Positions 25,156 to 33,011 of a stretch of 33,530 nt of DNA are shown here, one piece after another. Under the pieces are notes generated by a model. It searched no databases and was not told where the DNA came from. It was given only the letters and a program-made list of their open reading frames with translations. Both the position numbers and the translations under genes were made by a program. The stretch covers positions 1 through 33,530 of the forward strand of contig CAYYAQ010000050.1 in NCBI GenBank assembly GCA_964469555.1, read 5' to 3'. Position 1 is the stretch's first letter. Every line of letters starts with the position of its first letter. This stretch comes from CAYYAQ01 sp964469555. Lineage in GTDB: Bacteria; Planctomycetota; UBA1135; UBA2386.

Positions 25156-26046
25156 ATGAGAGGGTTCACAGCATTGGTGGTTCTGCTCGGCGGGTCGTTG
25201 TGCGCGCAGGAGGGGGGTATCGAGGTGTTCGCTGCGGAGACGATCCATCGCAGCGGGAAACGAGTCTCTCTGACCGAGATCTACAAGAAGGACGTACTCC
25301 ACTCGGATAGCCGCGAGGTCAGCACGACTTCGGTGGATCAGTGGACGGAGTATCGCACCGTCTTCGGCTTCGACTACGGGTTGAAGCCCGACCTGCAGGT
25401 ATCCATTCTCGTGCCTTACGTGGCGCGCGAACTGCTGGTCGGTGGCGTGCGATCCGAGGGCGAGGGACTCGGCGACATCGCGGTGATCGGAAAGCACCGC
25501 CTCTACAAGAAGGACTGGAAGCGAGGTTCGTTCAACGTGTCCCTGATCGGTGGATTGGAGCTGCCGACGGGTGAGACGGGCGAGACGACCGGAGGAGTGC
25601 GCAACGCTCCGCGAGCTCAGCCTGGTACCGGCGCATGGAATCCATTCGCGGGGGTCGGTGCAAACGTGGGTTCTGGACGCACGCGCTACGACGCGTTGGT
25701 GTTCTACAAGGCGAACACCGAGGGGTCGCAGAACCTCGAGAACGGCGACTTCTTCGTGGCGAGCCTGAGCGCGGGGTATCGATTCATCAGCATGGAGTAC
25801 CCGGGGCCGACGGTTGGTGTCGGGGTCGGACTCAAGTATCAGCACCGGGGACGGGCGGAGCTCGCCGGGACCGTAGTGGGAAACTCCGGGTCGGACGTTT
25901 TCTTCGCGCACATCGGCGTCATGGTTCATCCGAGGCCGGACCTGGACGTCGCGTTCGCCGTAGACGTCCCGATCCATGAAAACTACAAAGGCACGCAGCT
26001 GGGTCGGGAGATCCTCGCTGCATTCTCTTTTGCGATCCGCTTCTGA
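25156..26046 (+). CDS. Outer-membrane beta-barrel protein, phenol MetA-pathway/transporter-like
   Basis: A 296-residue exported protein with a signal peptide ending near SLCAQ. The body alternates amphipathic strands (RTVFGFDYGLKPDLQVSILVPYV, GLGDIAVIGKHRLYKK, SFNVSLIGGLELPTGETGE, SLSAGYRF, GVGVGLKYQHRG, AFSFAIRF) and ends in a phenylalanine, the usual outer-membrane barrel signal. LELPTG and GLGDI are hallmarks of the family annotated as putative MetA-pathway-of-phenol-degradation or transporter-like proteins, whose real cargo is mostly unknown. The next gene starts 13 bases after the stop, so this and the small lipoprotein at 26060 are probably co-transcribed. Confidence 0.82.
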   Translation: MRGFTALVVLLGGSLCAQEGGIEVFAAETIHRSGKRVSLTEIYKKDVLHSDSREVSTTSVDQWTEYRTVFGFDYGLKPDLQVSILVPYVARELLVGGVRSEGEGLGDIAVIGKHRLYKKDWKRGSFNVSLIGGLELPTGETGETTGGVRNAPRAQPGTGAWNPFAGVGANVGSGRTRYDALVFYKANTEGSQNLENGDFFVASLSAGYRFISMEYPGPTVGVGVGLKYQHRGRAELAGTVVGNSGSDVFFAHIGVMVHPRPDLDVAFAVDVPIHENYKGTQLGREILAAFSFAIRF

Positions 26047-26059
26047 GCGGCCACAACGA

Positions 26060-26407
26060 ATGCGAACGAACAAGACTGCAGTTGTCCTGGCGACCCTGAT
26101 GCTGGGATTCGCGGGGTGCCAGATACCATCAACACCGACGGGCAAGCTCGTCGCCAAGGTCACCGCCAACTTCGAGAGTTGAACTTGAAGCAACAAGGCG
26201 CATGGCCTGCAGCTTGCGCTAGAGCGTCAGTTTGACGCCAAGAACATCAAGATCAGCCCGCAGGGTGGCTACACGACTTTTGATGTGCACGCACCCAACG
26301 ACGTGCGAGCCGACGAGGTCGCGGTTGTGATGACCGGAGCGAACTACACGCTCAAGAAGGTCGCGATCGCCCGCCCAGGTGCGGAGCCAGTCGTCACGAA
26401 TTACTAG
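26060..26407 (+). CDS. Candidate selenoprotein: small HMA-like lipoprotein with two in-frame TGA codons
   Basis: The frame starts at ATG 26060 with a lipoprotein signal ending LMLGFAGC (lipid Cys20). It reads KLVAKVTANFES, then TGA (26180), ACT, TGA (26186), and continues open in the same frame from SNKAHGLQLALERQF to ...PVVTNY and a TAG at 26405. If both TGAs are selenocysteine the product has 115 residues with a U-T-U motif at 41-43. The predicted order of strands and helices is beta (KLVAKVTAN), alpha (NKAHGLQLALERQF), beta (KNIKISP), beta (YTTFDVHA), alpha (RADEVAVVMTG), beta (YTLKKVAIA). This is the pattern of HMA/MerP metal-binding domains, and U-T-U falls where those carry the cysteine motif. 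A SECIS-like hairpin follows. The alternative is a 40-residue peptide plus a decayed tail. It follows the barrel gene by 13 bases. Confidence 0.62.
26198..26219 (+). promoter_or_regulatory. SECIS-like hairpin downstream of the second TGA
   Basis: GCGCA (26198-26202) pairs with TGCGC (26215-26219). U26203 is left as a single bulge, then GGC (26204-26206) pairs with GCU (26212-26214, one G-U) around the loop CUGCA. The bulged U is the 15th base after the second TGA and the loop covers bases 19-23. In E. coli fdhF the bulged U and loop lie at nearly the same distances. The loop is 25-29 bases from the first TGA, also within the range known for bacterial SECIS elements. Function is inferred. Confidence 0.5.
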
Positions 26408-26443
26408 CCGGCTCTGCCCACCGGGTCGTGTTGTGTGTCGCGG

Positions 26444-27664
26444 CTACTTCTTCTTGTCGCCGCCGATCGGGCCCGACCACTTCTGATTGTTGCCGCGGGC
26501 CATCCATCGAACGATGTCCACGTAGAACACCGACGTCCGCGCCGCGAAGTCGAGAAGGACGGCAGGGGGCGTCAGGATGTACTTGGCGAGCGTGATCAGC
26601 ACCGACTTGTTCGCGTCCTCCTCGGCGTAGGAGTAGACGAAGTGATGCGCCAGCAGCGGCACTGAATTTGCCGGTCGTGTCCGCATCTGGCTCGCCGCGA
26701 TGTCGTCCGTCTTGCCGGAGTCGAGCGGCTCGGCGTCGAGCGAGGACGTGCCGCGTTGGAGTTCCCCACGCCAGACCTGCGTCCGCTGCCACAGCACCTT
26801 CTTGCCGATTCGTTTCAGGCGAAGCTTCTCGCCCTGCACCAGGATCGCCAGCGGCACGCGCACGTAGAGGGGGTCGCCCCACGCGCCGTCCAACCGTCCG
26901 AGCAACGTGTATTTGGCCAGGTCAGCCGACGTCGCCGAATCGAGGTGGGAGGTGATCAATCGCTCGTGCAGCTCCTTCCCGGTGAGGATCTGACCCTCTG
27001 CGTCCAGCCACGCGAGCGGCACCGCGTCGCGTTCCGTGAATCCGGTCTTGCCGGCGACCAGGTTCACCCAGTCTCTCTTCTTGAACGACTTCAATCCCGA
27101 CAGGAGAAGATGGTGGAGATCCTCGCCCGGTGGCAGCGGACTCACCCGGTGCCACTCGGACGGCACTTCGGTGCGCTTGCGAAGCTCGCCGATTTGCTCC
27201 GGTCGCAGGTCACCGACGAACGACAGCGGCACGCTGGAGTCCTGGGTGGAGAAGTAGCTGCCGCGGTACACGCCGAACTCCCAAATCCGCGGGGCGAAGA
27301 TGCTGGCGCCGGGCAGCGCGAACCAGTTGCCCTCGGTCGGGGGGGGGCTCAGCAGGAGCCGTCCGGGTTTCTCCGGCGTGAAGTCCTCGACGTCGACCGG
27401 CGTGTGCTTCTCCCGGTAGACGGAGAACTCGACCTCGACGCCCGCCACGCTCGCGGTGTGGGACGTCAGCGCATCCGTCGCGGACCTGCCTGTGAGGAAA
27501 TCGCCGCGGATGCTGTGCACGCGGCACAGGGCATCCACCTGGCGCAGCGGCGGCGAGCTGAGATCTTCGGCCCACAGCATCTCCGTCAGGCATCCTTGCA
27601 GCGAAGAGACGCCGAGGAGGAGCAGCGCAGACGCGGTGCGCGCGACGATGGGGTGAGAAGTCAT
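26444..27664 (-). CDS. Lipoprotein of unknown function
   Basis: A 406-residue exported lipoprotein: signal core ASALLLLGVSSLQGC with lipid Cys25. I do not recognise the family. Visible features are a beta-rich middle (WEFGVYRGSYFS, GRLLLSPPP), a charged region (HRVSPLPPGEDLHHLLLSGLK), and a hydrophobic stretch near the C-terminus (VLITLAKYILTPPAVLLDF) that could be a membrane anchor or a buried helix. It ends in KWSGPIGGDKKK. The ATG at 27664 begins the signal peptide; an upstream ATG at 27691 only adds a few residues. It is convergent with the candidate selenoprotein gene, whose stop lies 36 bases away. Confidence 0.75.
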   Translation of the reverse strand: MTSHPIVARTASALLLLGVSSLQGCLTEMLWAEDLSSPPLRQVDALCRVHSIRGDFLTGRSATDALTSHTASVAGVEVEFSVYREKHTPVDVEDFTPEKPGRLLLSPPPTEGNWFALPGASIFAPRIWEFGVYRGSYFSTQDSSVPLSFVGDLRPEQIGELRKRTEVPSEWHRVSPLPPGEDLHHLLLSGLKSFKKRDWVNLVAGKTGFTERDAVPLAWLDAEGQILTGKELHERLITSHLDSATSADLAKYTLLGRLDGAWGDPLYVRVPLAILVQGEKLRLKRIGKKVLWQRTQVWRGELQRGTSSLDAEPLDSGKTDDIAASQMRTRPANSVPLLAHHFVYSYAEEDANKSVLITLAKYILTPPAVLLDFAARTSVFYVDIVRWMARGNNQKWSGPIGGDKKK

Positions 27665-27824
27665 GAGCCTCAGCAAGTCACTGCTCATCATAGGTTCCGA
27701 ACGTCAACCACCGACGGGCGAGACCGGGACACTGAGAAAAAACCCGGGATCCGCTCCCTGTCAACCGCAGAGGATTTCCCCGCGAGTCGCCACGCGCCGG
27801 TCTCGTGGGGGATCCGACGACGAT

Positions 27825-28517
27825 TCACTCCGGGATGCAGATGGCCGCGAGCTCGTCGAGGCTTTGGATCTCGTAAGTCACCGAGACGGCGCGGTCGCGG
27901 GTATTGCCTTTGGGATTGAACCAGCACGTATCGATGCCGAAGTCGCTCCCGCCCTTCATGTCGGATGAGAGGCTGTCCCCGACCATCAGGACTTCGGAGA
28001 GCGCCGGTGATCCCATGCGTTGGAAGGCGATGGCGAAGATCTCGGGGTCGGGCTTGGCGGCGCCGACTTCTTCGGAGATGAGGATTTCGCGAAAGAAGGC
28101 TGCGATCGGCGAGCCCGCGAGTCGGGGGCGCTGCACATCCATCAAGCCGTTGGTGATCAGCGCCAACTCCACGTGCGGCTGCAACTTCTCGAGTATCTCC
28201 AGCGCACCGCCGAGCAGATGCGAGCCGCGGCCCAGATTCTGCTCGTAGTCCACGCTGAATTCGCCCGGGACCGTGTCGAGCATCCCCGATTCTCGCAGGA
28301 ACTCTTCGAATCGATCGACTCGCAGCCGAGCCTGGTCGATCTCGCCGCGTTCGAATGCCTGCCAATAGCGGTGGTTGATGGTTGCGTAGCTCGCTACGTG
28401 GCCGGGATCGAATCGATTGCCGTGCGCTTCGACGGTCTGCCGCAGCGCCTCGGCGGCGGATCGGTCGAAGTCGAACAGCGTGTTGTCTGCGTCGAACAGG
28501 ATCCACCGGTAGCTCAT
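27825..28517 (-). CDS. yjjG: YjjG-type HAD nucleotidase
   Basis: A 230-residue HAD-superfamily phosphatase. Motif I is FDADNTLFDF with Asp9 and Asp11, motif II LITNG, motif III Lys in GAAKPDPEIF, and motif IV GDSLSSDMKGG. The DADNTLFDFD wording and the RYWQAFERGEI segment are typical of the YjjG group, which hydrolyses nucleoside monophosphates including non-canonical pyrimidine nucleotides and thereby cleans the pool. A helical cap domain lies at about 15-90. It is divergent from the CDGSH-protein gene. Confidence 0.9.
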   Translation of the reverse strand: MSYRWILFDADNTLFDFDRSAAEALRQTVEAHGNRFDPGHVASYATINHRYWQAFERGEIDQARLRVDRFEEFLRESGMLDTVPGEFSVDYEQNLGRGSHLLGGALEILEKLQPHVELALITNGLMDVQRPRLAGSPIAAFFREILISEEVGAAKPDPEIFAIAFQRMGSPALSEVLMVGDSLSSDMKGGSDFGIDTCWFNPKGNTRDRAVSVTYEIQSLDELAAICIPE

Positions 28518-28647
28518 CGTGTGAGAAGAGAGTGTCGAGGCGTTCTCGTCAAGCTTCCAAACCCGGCGGGTCTACGCCGGATCGGTGGAATTCATGGATC
28601 TTTGCGACTCATCCGTTCATGATCGATTGCTCTTGCACGAAGAAGAC

Positions 28648-28884
28648 ATGGATCAACCTGAGAGTCCGCAGAAGAGTCCCTATGTCGTCGAAGTCGAACC
28701 TGGCACATACGCGTGGTGCTCGTGCGGCAAGAGCGCAAACCAGCCTTACTGCGACGGCAGCCACGGCGGCACCGCTTTTCTTCCCGTCATCGAGAAGATC
28801 GACGAGAAGAAGATGGTCGCGTGGTGCGGCTGCAAGCGTACCGATGGCAAGCCCTACTGTGACGGTTCGCACTCGGACCTGTAG
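28648..28884 (+). CDS. Dual-CDGSH iron-sulfur protein
   Basis: A 78-residue protein with two CDGSH motifs. The first has Cys24, Cys26, Cys35 and His39 (WCSCGKSANQPYCDGSH); the second has Cys60, Cys62, Cys71 and His75 (WCGCKRTDGKPYCDGSH). Each can hold one [2Fe-2S] cluster through three Cys and one His. The tandem arrangement in one chain resembles the CISD3/Miner2 type and small bacterial homologues; the role is probably redox or cluster transfer. The ATG at 28648 is used; an in-frame ATG at 28585 would add an unconserved tail. The next gene starts one base after its stop. Confidence 0.92.
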   Translation: MDQPESPQKSPYVVEVEPGTYAWCSCGKSANQPYCDGSHGGTAFLPVIEKIDEKKMVAWCGCKRTDGKPYCDGSHSDL

Positions 28885-28885
28885 C

Positions 28886-30019
28886 ATGCCTGCGCGGCGG
28901 CTCACCACCGCGCTCTTCTCGCTGTTCGCCACCATTTCCCTCGGCGGGTGCTCGTTGTTCACCACGATGTGGGGCAAGTCTGAGGGGTTCGTGGCGCTCG
29001 CCGACCGTCCGCGCTCCGCGACGGGACTCATCGATTTCCGCGGCGTCATCCACTGCCATAGTTTCCGTTCGCACGATTCGACCGGGACCATCGAGGAGAT
29101 CGGCGCCGCTTGCGAAGAGGTCGGCATGGACTTCCTCGTGATGACCGACCACCCGGCGCCCTACTCGATTCGTCGCGGCAAGCGCGGGATGGTCGGCAAC
29201 ACCCTGTTCATGGTCGGTGCCGAACTCCGTTCCCCGGGTGGGACGCTGTTGGCGTTTCCGCTGAAGCACTACGTACGACCGCACAAGACACTGCAGGCTT
29301 ACCTGGACGACATCCACGGTCAGGGCGGCCTGGCTTTCGTCGGTCACGCGGAGCAATACACCAGGTGGGATCACCCGGGTATCGATGGTGTCGAAGTGCA
29401 AAACCTGCACGCCGCGGCGCAGGCCGCCAATCCCGTCGGGATCGCACTCAAGGCGCTGTTCACCCCCCTGCACGTGTTGTTCTGGTCGCTCGCTGAGGCG
29501 AACCCGGAGGTCTTCGCGAAATGGGACTCGGTCAACGACCGACGGATGGTGTCGGCGGTGGGGGGCAACGATGCTCACGCGAACATACGCATCCTCGGTC
29601 CGCTGGGTTGGGTGCTCGGCAACTACACCGAACTCTTCCGCGTGATCTCGACGCACGTGCTTGCCGAGCGCCTTGACGAAGCCGCGCTCGTCGCCGCCCT
29701 GCGCGCCGGGCGGACGTACGTGTCGTACGACATCTGGAGGGACGGTTCGGGGTTCGCGTTCTGGGCCGTCGAGAAAGACGGTGGCCACGTTCGCGAGATG
29801 GGGGCCACGGTTCCCGTCGGCGCGCGTCTGCACGTCCGCGCGCCGTCGAAGGGCGAGATTCGACTCCTGCGGGGGGGGAAGGTCGTCGACACGCTGATCG
29901 GTGTGAAATTCCAGCACGTCGCCGAGGTTCCCGGCGTCTACCGCGTCGAGGTACTGCTCGACGGCGACACCTGGATCGTTTCGAGTGGCATTCGCGTGCG
30001 TGGACCGGGTAAAGAATGA
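28886..30019 (+). CDS. PHP-domain metal-dependent hydrolase lipoprotein
   Basis: A 377-residue lipoprotein: signal sequence ending ISLGGC (lipid Cys22). The PHP fold is marked by the metal ligands His56 and His58 in GVIHCHSFRS, Asp88-His89 in MTDH, Glu113 in GAELRS, His154 in VGHAE and Asp229-x-His231 in GGNDAH. Residues about 320-377 form a small beta domain. PHP enzymes are phosphoesterases of varied substrate; as an exported lipoprotein this one probably acts in the periplasm. The start is one base after the CDGSH stop, and its stop overlaps the next ATG by four bases, so the three genes form one unit. Confidence 0.85.
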   Translation: MPARRLTTALFSLFATISLGGCSLFTTMWGKSEGFVALADRPRSATGLIDFRGVIHCHSFRSHDSTGTIEEIGAACEEVGMDFLVMTDHPAPYSIRRGKRGMVGNTLFMVGAELRSPGGTLLAFPLKHYVRPHKTLQAYLDDIHGQGGLAFVGHAEQYTRWDHPGIDGVEVQNLHAAAQAANPVGIALKALFTPLHVLFWSLAEANPEVFAKWDSVNDRRMVSAVGGNDAHANIRILGPLGWVLGNYTELFRVISTHVLAERLDEAALVAALRAGRTYVSYDIWRDGSGFAFWAVEKDGGHVREMGATVPVGARLHVRAPSKGEIRLLRGGKVVDTLIGVKFQHVAEVPGVYRVEVLLDGDTWIVSSGIRVRGPGKE

Positions 30020-31230
30020 ACCAGATGACCGAGCCGACCGAGAAGATCGAGAGCGTTCCGCTGCTGGACTTCCAACGCGTTACCGAGGGCGAGAAGGCCC
30101 GGTTGCGCGAGGCGTTCGCCCGCGTGCTCGACAGCGGCTACTTCATCCTCGGTCCCGAGGTCGCGGCGTTCGAGCAGGAGTGTTCCGACTATTTCGGCGT
30201 CGCCCACAGTCTCGGCGTCTCTTCCGGCACCGATGCGCTGCTGCTCGCGATGATGGCCCTCGGGATCGGACCCGGCGACGAAGTCGTGTGTCCGACCTAC
30301 TCGTTCTTCGCTACTGCAGGCACGATCGCCCGGCTCGGCGCGAAGCCGGTGTTCGTCGACGTGCACCCGTGCTGCTACAACGCGCTGCCGGACGCGATCG
30401 CCGACGCGATCACTGATCGAACCAAGGCGATCATGCCGGTGCACCTCTACGGTCAGTGCAGCGACATGACGTCCATCCTCGCGGTCGCGAATGAGCGCGG
30501 GATTCCGATAGTAGAGGACGCGGCGCAGGCTATCGGCGCGAAGTGCGACGCGGGCACATCTGCGGCGATGGGCACGATCGGCTGCATCTCGTTCTATCCG
30601 ACCAAGAACCTCAGCGGGTTCGGTGATGGGGGTCTCGTCACGACGAACGACGACGAACTCCGACAGAGGCTCGACAGTCTCAGGGTTCACGGGTGGGGAC
30701 CGAAGTACTACCACAAGCACGTCGGCGGCAACTTCCGCATGGACGCGATTCAGGGGGCGTTGCTCCGGCTGCGGTTGCCCAATCTCGATGCGGTCGCCGC
30801 GCGCCGCCGCGAAAACGCGGCGTTCTACACCCAAGCGCTGACCGCTGCGGGTGTCGGGTTCGTTCCTGACTCCGTTTGTGGCGGTGCGGGTTCGGATGAT
30901 CAGGCTGGCGACGCCGCGGACGGCAAGCTCGGCTTGCCGCCCCAGTGCGCGATCGATCACACGTTCAACCAGTTCGTCGTGCAGGTCCCCGACCGGATCG
31001 GACGGGATGCCCTGCGAGCGAACCTCACCGAGAAAGGGATCGGCACCGAGGTCTACTACCCGGTGTGCCTCCACGAGCAGGAGTGTTTCGCCGAGCTCGG
31101 ACACCGCGAGGGCGACTTCCCCGTGTCCGAGGCCGCTGCCCGGCGCACGCTGGCGTTGCCGATCTTCCCCGGACTCGCGCGGGCCGAGTTGCAGTACGTC
31201 GTGGATGCGCTCATCGCCGCTGTGCGCTGA
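30016..31230 (+). CDS. DegT/DnrJ/EryC1/StrS-family sugar aminotransferase
   Basis: A 404-residue PLP enzyme. Marks are GTDALLLAMMALGIGPGDEVVCPTYSF, VDVHP, EDAAQAIGA, the Schiff-base Lys197 in FYPTKNLSGFGDGG, and a C-terminal VYYPVCLHEQECF. Members transfer an amino group to NDP-keto sugars used in O-antigen or glycan synthesis; the sugar cannot be read here. An insert of about 25 residues (around GGAGSDDQAGDAADGKL) interrupts the C-terminal domain. It overlaps the PHP-domain gene by four bases (ATGA). Confidence 0.92.
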   Translation: MNQMTEPTEKIESVPLLDFQRVTEGEKARLREAFARVLDSGYFILGPEVAAFEQECSDYFGVAHSLGVSSGTDALLLAMMALGIGPGDEVVCPTYSFFATAGTIARLGAKPVFVDVHPCCYNALPDAIADAITDRTKAIMPVHLYGQCSDMTSILAVANERGIPIVEDAAQAIGAKCDAGTSAAMGTIGCISFYPTKNLSGFGDGGLVTTNDDELRQRLDSLRVHGWGPKYYHKHVGGNFRMDAIQGALLRLRLPNLDAVAARRRENAAFYTQALTAAGVGFVPDSVCGGAGSDDQAGDAADGKLGLPPQCAIDHTFNQFVVQVPDRIGRDALRANLTEKGIGTEVYYPVCLHEQECFAELGHREGDFPVSEAAARRTLALPIFPGLARAELQYVVDALIAAVR

Positions 31231-31437
31231 AGAAATCCTGCGCGTATTGCACGGGCCTGTTCCACTATCGGTGGCGCGGGCGTTGTCGTTCGAGCGATTC
31301 CTCGTGTGCATCTACACCGAGAGCTTGGCACCCCGTCACGCAGGGATGCTCTGGACGCCGGTGTCCGCGCCGTATTCTGTGTGGCAAGAACGTGTCCGCC
31401 GCGTGCTAGCGGTCTTGCCGCCGATGCTGTCGGAACG

Positions 31438-32064
31438 CTAGCAGCTCTGCACGACGTCGACCATCTGGGCAGCTCGGTCCCTGATCGCGTCGAACCGACC
31501 GGCGGCGAGATCCGCGGGATCGAACAGGCACGCGACGAACCCCAGTCCGAACGCACCTGCTTCAAGGTAGGCCGCGGCGTTGTCCAACGTCACGCCCGAC
31601 GTCGGGAAGATCCGCAGGAACGGTAGCGGTCCGCGGATCGTTTTCACCGCGTCCGGTCCGCCTGCCGGACCGGGGAACAACTTGACGATCGGCGCGCCGG
31701 CGTTGTGCGCGGCCAACATCTCGGTCGGGGTCGACGTGCCCGGAATCGCGATGACGTCGTGTTCGACGCACCAACTGATGACCTCGGGGTCCATCACGGG
31801 AGAGACGAGGAATTCCGCCCCGGCCTCGACGGCGCGCGACGCGTCGTCGATCGTGAGCACCGTGCCGGCGCCGACGAGCAGATCATCGTTGGCTGCGAAC
31901 GCGTTGATCGCCTCGAGCGCGCCGGGCGTGTTCAGCGTGCATTCGATGATCTCGAAACCGCCGGCGACCGCCGCCTGCAGCGCGGGCATCACGGCTTCGG
32001 GGATCTGGGTGCGGAGGATGGCGGAACAGCGCTCGTGCGCGAATCGTTCGAGGGTTTCGTTCAT
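31438..32064 (-). CDS. eda: 2-keto-3-deoxy-6-phosphogluconate aldolase
   Basis: A 208-residue class I aldolase that splits KDPG into pyruvate and glyceraldehyde 3-phosphate (Entner-Doudoroff or sugar-acid degradation). GGFEIIECTLNTPGA contains Glu41, GAGTVLT and VSPVMDPEV are strand motifs, and the Schiff-base Lys128 is in PIVKLFP. FPTSGVTLDNAAAYLEAGAFGLGF is the phosphate-binding end. The ATG at 32064 overlaps the stop of the upstream gene by four bases (ATGA). A broader 2-oxo acid aldolase activity is possible. Confidence 0.9.
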   Translation of the reverse strand: MNETLERFAHERCSAILRTQIPEAVMPALQAAVAGGFEIIECTLNTPGALEAINAFAANDDLLVGAGTVLTIDDASRAVEAGAEFLVSPVMDPEVISWCVEHDVIAIPGTSTPTEMLAAHNAGAPIVKLFPGPAGGPDAVKTIRGPLPFLRIFPTSGVTLDNAAAYLEAGAFGLGFVACLFDPADLAAGRFDAIRDRAAQMVDVVQSC

Positions 32065-32929
32065 TGCGAGGCGGGGAGGATACCGCGCCGCCGCAACAGG
32101 GTCCGCACCAGTGTTCGCTCTTTCGCAGACGGCGAATCGGAGAATCCGTGCTTCCGAATCCTCGTCGCGAGCGATCCGGTGTCGGCGGCCGTGAGTTCGA
32201 CGACGTAGACGTCGGGGCCGGGGGCCGCGATCGACTGGCCGAACGTCTCCTTCTTCAGGGTGAAGGCTTCGATCGCTGACTCGGTGGTCGGTCGGCGCCA
32301 CACGCGGACGAGGTCGCGGTCGAGATCGAAGGGGTGGAACCGCAGCCGCATGTCCTCATTGAGCGGACTCGGAATCGGGAGCGTGCCGCCGACCGCGATC
32401 CGTCGGGGCGATTCCACGACCTCAGTCACGCCGAGCGTGCGCAGCATCCACTCGGCTTCGTCGAGGCTCTCCGGGTCGCCCTTGGCCTTGCGGCGGTCAG
32501 TAATCTGTTGCCGGAATCCCTTGATCAGATCCACGAGAACGAAGGCCTTTGGAAGCTCGCGAGCCCGTTTTGGTTGATTCATCCCCGGCATCGAGAGACC
32601 CAGGCCCTGGCTCGACATCAAAGCGGCGCATCCCGCGACGATGGCGGTGTCCGTCATCGCGTGCTTCGGGTAGAGCCGCGCGATCTGTTGCATCGCCATC
32701 GCCCGCCGCACGACTGGCATCGAAGCTGCCTGGAGGACGGCCCGGGTGGGGGTGTCGAGATCCTTGACCTTCCGGAGCGCGGTGCGTGCGGCCACCTCAT
32801 TTCCGTTCAGGATCGTCCGCTGGAAGGCCTGGAGCGGGGTCTGGTCTACTGCCTGGGTCGCGGCGCTGCCGGGGCCAGGAGCAAAACGAAGAGAAGGGGC
32901 AGAAGTCGCGGGCGCAGTGGGTTGACCAT
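32061..32929 (-). pseudogene. Secreted protein of unknown function, frameshifted after its signal peptide
   Basis: An intact 244-codon frame runs from a GTG at 32795 to the TGA at 32061-32063. That frame stays open further upstream through QAVDQTPLQAFQRTILNGNEVAA, which looks coding but has no start. In the adjacent frame an ATG at 32929 gives a perfect signal peptide (PRLLPLLFVLLLAPAA) and then stops at 32846. Joining the two at about 32860-32870, which needs one extra base, yields a 289-residue exported protein. The mature part is helical at first (ARTALRKVKDLDTPTRAVL), then alpha-beta; I do not recognise it. The cause may be a true frameshift or a base-call error. Its stop overlaps the aldolase start. 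Confidence 0.6.
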
Positions 32930-33011
32930 GGGTGCAGCACCCAACGGAGGCAGAGGTGGAAGGTTCGATTCATGATCTACCCGCGCATAAGATGGTCGGC
33001 GCACTCCCACT

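Noticed and set aside
26180..26188. The two TGAs explained as sequencing errors
   Set aside because: Two independent substitutions six bases apart, with the frame kept on both sides and a well-placed hairpin, are less likely than recoding, though only read data can exclude it.
26224..26238. Second hairpin (GCGTCA/TGACGC) as the SECIS
   Set aside because: Its loop lies more than 40 bases after the second TGA, outside the known range, and it lacks a bulged U. The hairpin at 26198-26219 fits better.
31231..31437. Possible small gene after the aminotransferase
   Set aside because: An open frame exists but has no plausible start or signal and runs into the convergent aldolase end; I see nothing supportable in these bases.
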